NCBI RefSeq assembly: GCF_900107235.1
Contig: NZ_FNPF01000012.1
Coordinates: forward strand, 1-64,000
DNA: 64,000 bases
Direction: 5' to 3'
Source of the DNA: Citreimonas salinaria
Lineage (GTDB): Bacteria > Pseudomonadota > Alphaproteobacteria > Rhodobacterales > Rhodobacteraceae
Each line of letters starts with the position of its first letter. Within the stretch, counting starts at the first letter, position 1. A program made the translations under genes and the position numbers. Below the pieces are notes generated by a model that did no database searches, was not told the origin of the DNA, and saw only the letters and a program-made list of their open reading frames with translations. Below are positions 57,684 to 64,000 of this stretch, one piece after another.

Positions 57684-59432
57684 ATGCGACAGTTTCTTTC
57701 GACGATCGCGCTGGCCGGATGCGCCGCCGGCACGGCGATGGCCGCCGACGACGTGATGGTGGTGTTCGACGGGTCGAACTCGATGTGGGGCCAGATCGAC
57801 GGCACCGCCAAGATCGAGATCGCGCGCCGCTCGATGGAAAGCCTGATGGGGGACTGGGTCGAGGGCACCAATCTCGGCCTCATCGCCTACGGCCACCGGC
57901 GTGAGGGCGATTGCACCGACATCGAGACGATCATCCCGCCCGGTCCGGCCGACCGCGCCGCCTTCATCGAGCGGATCGGCGCGATCACCCCGCGGGGCAA
58001 GACGCCGCTGACCGCCGCGGTCGAAGAGGCCGCCCGGCAATTGTTGTATCGCGACAACCCGGCCACGGTCGTGCTGATCTCCGACGGGATCGAAAGCTGC
58101 CAGCGCGATCCCTGCGCGCTGGCCGAAGAGCTCGAGCGCAGCGGCGTGGATTTCACCGCCCATGTCATCGGCTTCGGCCTTGCCGGCGAAGAGGAGCAGG
58201 CCGCGATCGCCTGCATCGCGGACCGCACCGGCGGGCGTTTCATCGCCGCCGGAAACGCGGGCGAACTGGGCGACGCGCTGGGCGCTGTCAGCGCGGAAGT
58301 GGCCGCCGCGGACGAGGCCGAACCGGAACCCGAGCTGGCGCCGGTCGCCCGGATGCCGGTCCCGGTGACGGCGCCGGAAAGCGTGACGGCCGGGGCAAAT
58401 TTCGACGTCGGCTGGGCCGAAATCCTCGACGAGGCCGACATCGTGACGATCGTTCCGATTCAGGCGGAAGAGAGCGAAGTGGGCAATCACCTGCGGGTGC
58501 GCGGCGACGTCTCGGGCGCCTTGCGCGCGCCGGCCGATACAGGCCTCTACGAGGTCCGCTATGTCCGCCACCAGGGCCGCACGGTGGCCGGGCGGCAAAC
58601 GGTCGAGGTCACCCCGGCCGAGGCGCAGGTCACCGCGCCGGAAACAGCCATCGCCGGATCGTCGTTCGACGTCTCGTGGACGGGCGCGATCCACCCCGCC
58701 GACTTCGTCACGGTCGTCCCCGCCGGCGCCGACGAGGGCACGGTCGAGGACCACGTGCGCGTTCGCGACAACGAAAGCGACAGCCTGCGTGCGCCGGCGG
58801 ATCCCGGCCTCTACGAGGTCCGCTACGTGCTGGAGGAGGGCCGCCGGACGCTCGCCTCGACGCCGATCGAGGTGACCGAGCCGCAGGTGCAGGTGACCGC
58901 CACCGACACCGTGCGCGCCGGGGACGAGATCGAGATCAGCTGGAGCGGCGACGTTCCGCATCCGGGCGATTACATCACCATCGTGCCGCTGGGCGCCGCC
59001 GAGGGAGAGGTGCAGGACCACGACCGCGTGGGTTCGGAGACGTCGACCACCTTGCGCGCCCCTGCCGAGACGGGCGTCTACGAGGTGCGCTACGTTCTGG
59101 GCAATGGGCGCCGGACCCTCGCCAGCGCCACGGTCGAGGTGGTCGGCGCGACCGCGACGCTCGACACGGGCGGATCGCTGACGGCACCGGAGACGGCCGC
59201 GCCCGGCGAGGAGGTGCAGGTCTCGTGGACGTCGTCCTCGGCAAGCGACCGGCAGCGCGTCGCGCTGGCGCGGCGCGATCAGGCGGACTTCGTCTGGATC
59301 GACGCCAAGCCCGCCGCGAACGCACCGCCGCTCGCGTTCGTGATGCCCGACGCGCCGGGCCTCTACGAGTTCCGGCTTTTGGACCTGACCGGCCCGCAGG
59401 TCCTGAGCCGCGCGACCATCGAGGTGCGCTGA
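57684..59432 (+). CDS. secreted VWA-domain protein with four Ig-like repeats
   Basis: A 582-residue protein with signal peptide MRQFLSTIALAGCAAGTAMA. The von Willebrand A domain (about 22-210) has an intact MIDAS start D29-G-S31-N-S33, TPLTAAVEEAA near 110 and VVLISDGIESC near 132. Four repeats of about 90 residues follow, beginning near 227, 316, 404 and 499. Each has the form VTAPE...AGxxFDVSW, VTIVPxGA and LRAPAxxGLYEVRYV. The ATG follows AGGGAGGGATCG. It may bind surface proteins or polysaccharide. It sits 46 bases after the previous gene. Confidence 0.85.
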   Translation: MRQFLSTIALAGCAAGTAMAADDVMVVFDGSNSMWGQIDGTAKIEIARRSMESLMGDWVEGTNLGLIAYGHRREGDCTDIETIIPPGPADRAAFIERIGAITPRGKTPLTAAVEEAARQLLYRDNPATVVLISDGIESCQRDPCALAEELERSGVDFTAHVIGFGLAGEEEQAAIACIADRTGGRFIAAGNAGELGDALGAVSAEVAAADEAEPEPELAPVARMPVPVTAPESVTAGANFDVGWAEILDEADIVTIVPIQAEESEVGNHLRVRGDVSGALRAPADTGLYEVRYVRHQGRTVAGRQTVEVTPAEAQVTAPETAIAGSSFDVSWTGAIHPADFVTVVPAGADEGTVEDHVRVRDNESDSLRAPADPGLYEVRYVLEEGRRTLASTPIEVTEPQVQVTATDTVRAGDEIEISWSGDVPHPGDYITIVPLGAAEGEVQDHDRVGSETSTTLRAPAETGVYEVRYVLGNGRRTLASATVEVVGATATLDTGGSLTAPETAAPGEEVQVSWTSSSASDRQRVALARRDQADFVWIDAKPAANAPPLAFVMPDAPGLYEFRLLDLTGPQVLSRATIEVR

Positions 59433-59517
59433 ATGCGACGCGGGCGCGGCGGCGATGCCGTGCCGCGCAACCGGCCGGCGGCGCCGTCCGGCCGGCTCCG
59501 ACGAGGAAGGATCCAGG

Positions 59518-60285
59518 ATGCTCCAGACGAAACGTGCTGCATTGCTCTGCGCGGCGATGGTGGCGGCGCCGAACCCGGCCCCGGCCGAAGCGGATGGCCC
59601 CGACGCCTGGCGGGTCAGCGGCGTGGCGTCTGACGACGTGCTCAACATGCGCATGGGGCCGGGCACCGAATACCCCGTCATCGGCGCGCTGGCCCACGAC
59701 GCCCGCCACCTGCGGGCCGAGACCTGCGCGCCGCTCGCGACCTTCGCGCAACTCGGCGCGCTGTCCGCGTCGGAACGTGCCGCCCTGCCGGCCCGCTGGT
59801 GCCTGATGGACGCCGGGTCGCGGGGCAGGGGCTGGGTGGCGCAGGCCTACCTGGCCGAGGACAGCCTGCCGGCGGGGCAGGCCGCGCGCCCGCCCGTCGA
59901 CAAGGCGCCGCCCCCGTTCGACATCGCCGTCCCGCTGGTGCGGAACCTGTTCCAGAAAGAGGCCTTCCTGCTTGGCCGCGGCGAGTCCGTCCTCGACGAC
60001 AGCGAGGAGTCGCGCGCGTGGTTCGCCTTGGCCCTCGCGCGCAGGATGGCGGCCGACCCCGGCGCGTACCTTCTGTTCGACGCGCAGGACGTGGATCTGG
60101 GCGACGTGACGGTGACGCACGATCCCGCCAATCCCGTCCGGCAGGGGCTGGTGACGATCCTCGTCCGGTTCGCCAACTTCGGCACCCCGCGGGAGGCGCG
60201 CGTCCTCGTCCGCGCCGATCCCGAACAGGCGGGCGCGATGCGGATCATCGCCGTCGAACACGAAAGCGGAGCCGCGATCCGCTAG
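59518..60285 (+). CDS. secreted SH3b-domain protein
   Basis: A 255-residue protein: signal peptide MLQTKRAALLCAAMVAAPNPAPA, then a bacterial SH3 domain (about 33-95: VLNMRMGPGTEYPVIGALAHDARHL and GRGWVAQAYLAED, as in SH3_3), then a C-terminal part with AWFALALARRMAADPGAYLLFDAQDVD near 165. SH3b domains often bind peptidoglycan or act as periplasmic sensors. It starts after AGGAAGGATCCAGG, 85 bases downstream of the VWA gene, and probably ends that unit. It is convergent with the nadE fusion gene. Confidence 0.78.
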   Translation: MLQTKRAALLCAAMVAAPNPAPAEADGPDAWRVSGVASDDVLNMRMGPGTEYPVIGALAHDARHLRAETCAPLATFAQLGALSASERAALPARWCLMDAGSRGRGWVAQAYLAEDSLPAGQAARPPVDKAPPPFDIAVPLVRNLFQKEAFLLGRGESVLDDSEESRAWFALALARRMAADPGAYLLFDAQDVDLGDVTVTHDPANPVRQGLVTILVRFANFGTPREARVLVRADPEQAGAMRIIAVEHESGAAIR

Positions 60286-60318
60286 AAGGCAGACGAGCGG
60301 CGGGCAGGGCGCGCCCCA

Positions 60319-61824
60319 TTAGTTCTCCAGCGCCTCCAGCCCCAGTTCCAGCGCCTTGCGCACGGCGGCCGCCACGATGTCCTTCGGCTGGCCGTCGAAC
60401 CTGTGCTCGGTCGCGCGCGCCTCGGCGCCGCTGCGTTGCGTGGCGATGTAGACCAAGCCGACCGGCTTGCCCTCGTCCGGCTCGGGGCCGGCCACGCCGG
60501 TGATCGCGATCGCAAGGCCCGCGCCCATCGCGCGCTCGAGCGCGCCTTGGGCCATCGCGCCGGCCACGTCGGGGTGATAGACCGTCTTCTCGCGGATCAG
60601 CGCCTCGGGCACGCCCAGCCCGTCGGTCTTCATGGACGGGCAATAGGCGATGAAACTGCCCTCGAGCGCCGACGAGCTTCCCGGGACGGCGGCCAGGCAG
60701 GCGCCCAGCAGGCCGGCGGTGCAGGATTCTGCCGTGACCACGCGCAGGCCGCGCTCTTTCAGGCGGTCGGCCAGGCGCTGGCCCAGCGAGGCGATCTCGC
60801 CCGAGAATGCCGTCAGCGCCCGGTCGTCGCGCAGCACGGCGGGGCGGAACAGCCGGTCGTCGATCACGTCCAGCATGGCCAGCCGCTCGGACTTGGGATG
60901 GTCCAGGGCGATCGGGTTCAGCCGCTTGAACCACGTCGTGCGCAACCGGTGCAGAACCGCCGCGATGGCGCGCTCGGCCGCCGGGTCGTCGCCCGCGTCC
61001 AGAAGGTCGGGAATGTCCGAGGCCTTGGCCTGCGGATTGCGCCGCAGCGCCTCCAGCACCGCGAAGACGCCGATGTCCCATTCCAGGTAGGTCGCGCCGA
61101 TCTGCGCCTCGTCGCCTTCGCCGATGCCCAGCCCGTCGGTGGGCTTGGCCCGCCAGGTGCTTTCGGGCACGCCGTATTCCCGCGCCATCCACGGGATCTC
61201 CCACGATTTCAGCAGCGACTGCACCGGCGCAAGGTCGCCCACGTCGCCGTGCAGCGTCCAGAACCCCGCGCCGAGCTCCGAGAAGTTGTCGGTGCTCGCC
61301 ACCAGACCGCCCCAGCGATGCGCCTGGTCGTAGAGCGTGATCATCCGCAGCCGGGCGCGAATGTTGCCGCGGCGGGTGCGCAGCGGGTCGGTGTCGCCGC
61401 CGGGAAGGTCCTCGTCGAGCGTGCCGAGCCCCGCCACCATGCTGCGGTACTGCTTGGACAGGTCGATGTGCAGGTGCTCCAGCCCCAGCGCGTGGCACGC
61501 TTCGATCCCGCGCTCGGTCTCGACGGGGTCCTGCTGGATCGGCAGGGTGTAGCCCGCGACGCGCCAGCCGGCGGCCTTCAGCAGCGCCGCCGTCACCGCG
61601 CTGTCGACGCCGCCCGACATGCCCAGCACCGCGGTCGAGACGCCGGCCTGCTCGCGGTACTCGACCAGTTGCTGGACCAGCCGCTTGCCGATCGCGTCCA
61701 GATCCTCGGGCGACGGAAACAGCCCCGCCTCCACCTGGTCGCGCAGCCTTGCGTCGAACCACGGAGAAAGCGGCCCGCGCGGCGCCTGCCGCGACAATTC
61801 GAGAATATCGTCCAGATGCTGCAT
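60319..61824 (-). CDS. nadE: NAD synthetase fused to a CinA/PncC-type NMN amidohydrolase domain
   Basis: A 501-residue protein. Residues about 1-320 are ammonia-dependent NAD synthetase: P-loop MSGGVDSAVTAALLK at 69-83, STDNFSELGAGFWTLHGDVGDLAP near 188 and KPTDGLGIGEGDEAQIG near 245. Residues about 335-501 are the CinA C-terminal domain: AESCTAGLLGACLAA at 365-379, GSFIAYCPSMKTDGLGVP near 389 and AITGVAGPEPDEGKPVGLVYIA near 440. The first amidates nicotinate adenine dinucleotide with NH3; the second hydrolyses NMN to NaMN plus NH3. The two activities usually reside on separate proteins. The frame is open and continuous, with no sign of a sequencing join. Confidence 0.85.
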   Translation of the reverse strand: MQHLDDILELSRQAPRGPLSPWFDARLRDQVEAGLFPSPEDLDAIGKRLVQQLVEYREQAGVSTAVLGMSGGVDSAVTAALLKAAGWRVAGYTLPIQQDPVETERGIEACHALGLEHLHIDLSKQYRSMVAGLGTLDEDLPGGDTDPLRTRRGNIRARLRMITLYDQAHRWGGLVASTDNFSELGAGFWTLHGDVGDLAPVQSLLKSWEIPWMAREYGVPESTWRAKPTDGLGIGEGDEAQIGATYLEWDIGVFAVLEALRRNPQAKASDIPDLLDAGDDPAAERAIAAVLHRLRTTWFKRLNPIALDHPKSERLAMLDVIDDRLFRPAVLRDDRALTAFSGEIASLGQRLADRLKERGLRVVTAESCTAGLLGACLAAVPGSSSALEGSFIAYCPSMKTDGLGVPEALIREKTVYHPDVAGAMAQGALERAMGAGLAIAITGVAGPEPDEGKPVGLVYIATQRSGAEARATEHRFDGQPKDIVAAAVRKALELGLEALEN

Positions 61825-61914
61825 CGCCTGTGCTCCCGTGTCTGTTCTTGGCAAAACCGGGGACAGCGACAGGGGTTCCGGCCCGGCGGTATTGCGCCCA
61901 TGCCTGTGGCCGGC

Positions 61915-61939
61915 GGAACCTTCCGCGACCGCCCTTGTT
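61915..61939 (+). promoter_or_regulatory. EcfG-like promoter for the lipocalin gene
   Basis: GGAAC (61915-61919), 16 bases, TGTT (61936-61939), ending 32 bases before the lipocalin start. This distance gives a short leader, like the one upstream of DUF892. Confidence 0.5.
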
Positions 61940-61971
61940 GCCGGACCAGTCGAACACGAAAAGGAAATGGC

Positions 61972-62535
61972 ATGAAACGCGCACTCTTCGCCGCGACCTC
62001 GATGCTGGTCGTAAGCACGGTGCCCGCGCTCGCGCAGCAGGCCGGCGCCGTCACCGCGTCCGAGGTCGAGCCGCAGGCCTATACCGGCACGTGGTACGAG
62101 GTCGCGCGGACGCCCGCCCCGTTCCAGCAGGAATGCCAGGGCGGCGTGACCGCGCAGTATTCCCTGATCGACGACACCACGATGGAAGTCGTCAACCGCT
62201 GCGACACCAGCGGCGGCGAAACCCAGAGCGTCAGCGGTGAGGCCGAGGTCGTCGACGGCAACTTCAACACCTTCTCGGTCGAAATCGGCGACGAGGGCGC
62301 GCCCGGCATCAACTACGTCGTCGCGGCCGCAAGCGAGGTCGAGAACGGGCAGTACCAGTGGGCTGCCGTTTATTCGCCCGACGACAAGATCGGCTGGATC
62401 CTGTCGCGCTCGGCGGAGCTGGACGAAGAGGACCGCGAGCAGGCGCGCTCGGCGCTGGAAGAGGCCGGCGTCGCCGTCTCGGAACTGTCCGACACGCCAC
62501 AGCCGCCCGAAACCTACGAGCCTTCGGCCGACTAG
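61972..62535 (+). CDS. bacterial lipocalin-family secreted protein
   Basis: A 187-residue exported protein. Signal peptide MKRALFAATSMLVVSTVPAL is cleaved near AQQ. The lipocalin fold starts with YTGTWYEVARTP (about residues 38-49), the GxW motif of the family, and continues with VTAQYSLIDD and YQWAAVYSPDDKIGWILSRS. It lacks a lipobox, unlike Blc. A role in binding or transporting lipids or membrane-repair ligands in the periplasm is likely. It has its own EcfG-like promoter, so it is probably made under general stress. Confidence 0.83.
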   Translation: MKRALFAATSMLVVSTVPALAQQAGAVTASEVEPQAYTGTWYEVARTPAPFQQECQGGVTAQYSLIDDTTMEVVNRCDTSGGETQSVSGEAEVVDGNFNTFSVEIGDEGAPGINYVVAAASEVENGQYQWAAVYSPDDKIGWILSRSAELDEEDREQARSALEEAGVAVSELSDTPQPPETYEPSAD

Positions 62536-62645
62536 GCGCGCGCGCCAACGCCGAAGGGAAGGGCGGCCACCGATCCGCCCTTTCGCCCCGCCACCGTTCC
62601 GCGGTGGCGCGGGACTTTGTACCGGGACCCGCTCGACGGCCGGTC

Positions 62646-63167
62646 CTAGCGCTTGGCCGTCTCGCTGCTGCCCTTGAGCGCGATGTAGGTCCGCGTCACC
62701 GCCGGGATGATCTCGGCCACCCATTCGGCCATGCGCCGCTCTTCATCGAGGGTCTTTTCCAGCAGTCCCAGATCGACGTCCAAGTCGGCCGCGCGCCCGG
62801 CCGTCAGAAGCGACGTGTATGCGGCGATCTCGTAGTTCTCGAAGGCGAGGTTCGCGAACGTGTTCTTCAGCACCTCGTCGCCGGCGGTGACATGGCCCAA
62901 GGCCGCCATCGAGCCGACGGTCGACAGGAACAGCCCCTTCATGGCCGAGCTCTTCTCGCGGATCGCTTCCAGCAGCGTGTCCAGCCGCTCGATCTGCGTT
63001 TCGGTTTCCGCCACGTGGTCCTGAAGCCGCTGCGACATCTCGGGGTAATGCTCCAGGCGGTTGATCTGGGGCTTCATGATCGACAGCGCCTGTTTCTCCA
63101 TGGCGTGCGCATTGCGCAGCCCCACGACGAAGACGCCACGGGCGTGGTCCTTTTCGGTATCCGTCAT
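62646..63167 (-). CDS. DUF892 (YciE/YciF-like) ferritin-like protein
   Basis: A 173-residue helical protein with ferritin-like architecture: four helices, with metal-ligand candidates E24 (NAHAMEKQAL), E54/H51 (DHVAETETQ), E116 (FENYEIAAY) and E144 (DEERRMAEW). YciE/YciF-type proteins are stress induced. An EcfG-like promoter lies 33 bases upstream. It is convergent with the lipocalin gene. Confidence 0.85.
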   Translation of the reverse strand: MTDTEKDHARGVFVVGLRNAHAMEKQALSIMKPQINRLEHYPEMSQRLQDHVAETETQIERLDTLLEAIREKSSAMKGLFLSTVGSMAALGHVTAGDEVLKNTFANLAFENYEIAAYTSLLTAGRAADLDVDLGLLEKTLDEERRMAEWVAEIIPAVTRTYIALKGSSETAKR

Positions 63168-63200
63168 GGCGATGCTCCTTCACGGGATGACCTGATCGGC

Positions 63201-63225
63201 AACCCGGCGTCCGTGCGATTGTTCC
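63201..63225 (-). promoter_or_regulatory. EcfG-like promoter for the DUF892 gene
   Basis: On the minus strand GGAAC (63225-63221), 16 bases, GGTT (63204-63201). It ends 33 bases before the start at 63167. One base departs from the CGTT consensus. Confidence 0.45.
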
Positions 63226-63590
63226 GGTGCGCGTGTTCCGGCGCCGGTGGTCCGGCCCGCAGCCGCGGGGCCCGCTTGCGGCAGGGCAAGCCGCCTCCGA
63301 AATTTCCCTCGGCGAACACGGCGGGGCATCCACGGCAAAGGCATTGCCGCCCTGCGCAACGCGCCGTCGCGCGTTCCGCCGGCTTCGCACGAACCGCGAA
63401 AGTCCTGACAGATCCTTAAAGCGTCTCTGCAAGCCATTGAATTCCTTACGGCGCCTGCATGTCCCACCGTGTGACACGCAGCCGCGGCGTCGCAGCGATG
63501 CGCGCAAAGGTCCGCCACCGCGACCTCGGCTGTCCGAACCGCCCGCGGGCGGCCGGTCCGGCATCGCATCCTCACGCATCGGCCGCGGGG

Positions 63591-63615
63591 GGAACAAGTT
63601 TCACGCTCGACCGTT
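63591..63615 (+). promoter_or_regulatory. EcfG promoter for the SPW-repeat gene
   Basis: GGAAC (63591-63595), 16 bases, CGTT (63612-63615), an exact match to the consensus. It lies 80 bases upstream of the start at 63696. Confidence 0.6.
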
Positions 63616-63695
63616 TCGGCAGGACACCACCGGATCGACGGAGATCCCCGACGCGGCCGCGTCCCGCGCCGCCCACGTGTACTGGAGACCCGACC

Positions 63696-64000
63696 ATGAT
63701 CGACACCAAGACCCACGGAATCATCGACTACGTCACCGGCGCGCTGCTGCTGGTCGCGCCCTACCTGTTCAATTTCGCGACCGGCGGGATCGAGCAATGG
63801 CTGCCGCAGCTGCTGGGCGTGCTGATCATCGTCATGAGCCTGCTCACGCGCTACGAGTTGAGCGTCGCCAAGGTGATCCCGCTGAAGGTCCATCTGGGTG
63901 TGGACATGGCCGGTGGTGCTCTGCTTGCCGTCTCGCCCTGGCTGTTCGGCTTCGCCGACATCATCTGGTGGCCGCACCTGCTGGTCGGCCTGCTCGAGAT
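63696..64000 (+). CDS. SPW-repeat membrane protein, partial
   Basis: The first 101 codons of a membrane protein, cut by the window edge. It begins MIDTKTHGIIDYVTGALLLVAPYLF and contains three predicted spans and the SPW motif in AVSPWLFGFAD (near residue 80) that names the SPW-repeat family. The ATG follows CTGGAGACCCGACC. Function in the family is unclear. An exact EcfG-consensus promoter upstream suggests a general-stress gene. Confidence 0.8.
   Translation, partial: MIDTKTHGIIDYVTGALLLVAPYLFNFATGGIEQWLPQLLGVLIIVMSLLTRYELSVAKVIPLKVHLGVDMAGGALLAVSPWLFGFADIIWWPHLLVGLLE

Larger units (their letters stand above)
63168..63695. other. intergenic region with two EcfG-like promoters
   Basis: A stretch of 528 bases between the divergent DUF892 and SPW genes. 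I see no gene in it. It holds EcfG-like promoters reading outward in each direction (63201-63225 minus, 63591-63615 plus). The middle contains no obvious structure. Confidence 0.55.

Noticed and set aside
57621-59681. A 686-codon minus-strand frame across the VWA gene
   Set aside because: Antisense to the VWA protein, which has a signal peptide, a MIDAS motif and repeats. The shadow has none of these.
60403-62535. A 710-codon plus-strand frame that includes the lipocalin
   Set aside because: Only the last 187 codons (from 61972) code for a real protein. The rest is antisense to the NadE-CinA gene.

Overview
The window is high-GC DNA from an alphaproteobacterium. Four complete TRAP transporters, MarR-controlled acyl-CoA pathways, an EcfG-type stress promoter pattern and the codon use all fit the Rhodobacteraceae (roseobacter group); this assignment is inferred from gene content, not from a marker gene. 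The layout is that of an accessory catabolic region followed by an envelope and stress-response region.

Left edge (1-1.9 kb): a graveyard of IS5-family transposase fragments with recognisable terminal repeats, an inversion scar, and the 3' end of a tRNA (tRNA-Gln type) with no tRNA body, which looks like an integration-site remnant.

Catabolic region (1.9-32.4 kb): a MetE-like zinc methyltransferase; a first TRAP operon with a MarR gene and a divergent acyl-CoA dehydrogenase; an operon of acyl-CoA ligase, enoyl-CoA hydratase, SDR and a second TRAP transporter with a divergent MarR gene; a CoA-transferase plus MarR unit facing an eight-gene operon (17.7-26.2 kb) of two 2-hydroxyacyl-CoA dehydratase-like subunits, three CaiB/BaiF CoA-transferase-like proteins and a third TRAP transporter; then a hydroxycinnamate module (feruloyl-CoA synthetase-type ligase, crotonase, SDR, MarR, amidohydrolase) ending in pobA. 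In outline, TRAP systems import carboxylates, CoA ligases or CoA-transferases activate them, crotonase/SDR/dehydrogenase enzymes shorten side chains, and CoA-responsive MarR repressors act at palindromes seen in the divergent promoters.

Middle (32.4-39.6 kb): a broken 2-hydroxychromene-2-carboxylate isomerase gene, a short DksA/TraR-type zinc-finger gene, a four-gene MCE (Mla-like) lipid transport operon, a YihY/BrkB membrane protein and a small membrane protein.

Second catabolic block (39.7-54.6 kb): an unidentified 416-residue protein; two tandem amidohydrolases with a Rieske ferredoxin; a GFA-type zinc protein; an MFS exporter; an IlvD/Edd dehydratase with an FAD oxidoreductase; a two-subunit aconitase X; a fourth TRAP operon; and a LysR regulator. 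The IlvD/Edd and aconitase X transcription units carry nearly identical 19-bp palindromes.

Right end (54.9-64 kb): envelope and stress functions: a Cys-rich small protein, an EF-hand protein with long tandem repeats, a secreted three-gene set (unknown, VWA, SH3), a NadE-CinA fusion, a lipocalin, a DUF892 ferritin-like protein and an SPW-repeat membrane protein. Several of these have GGAAC-N16-nGTT promoters typical of the general stress sigma factor EcfG.
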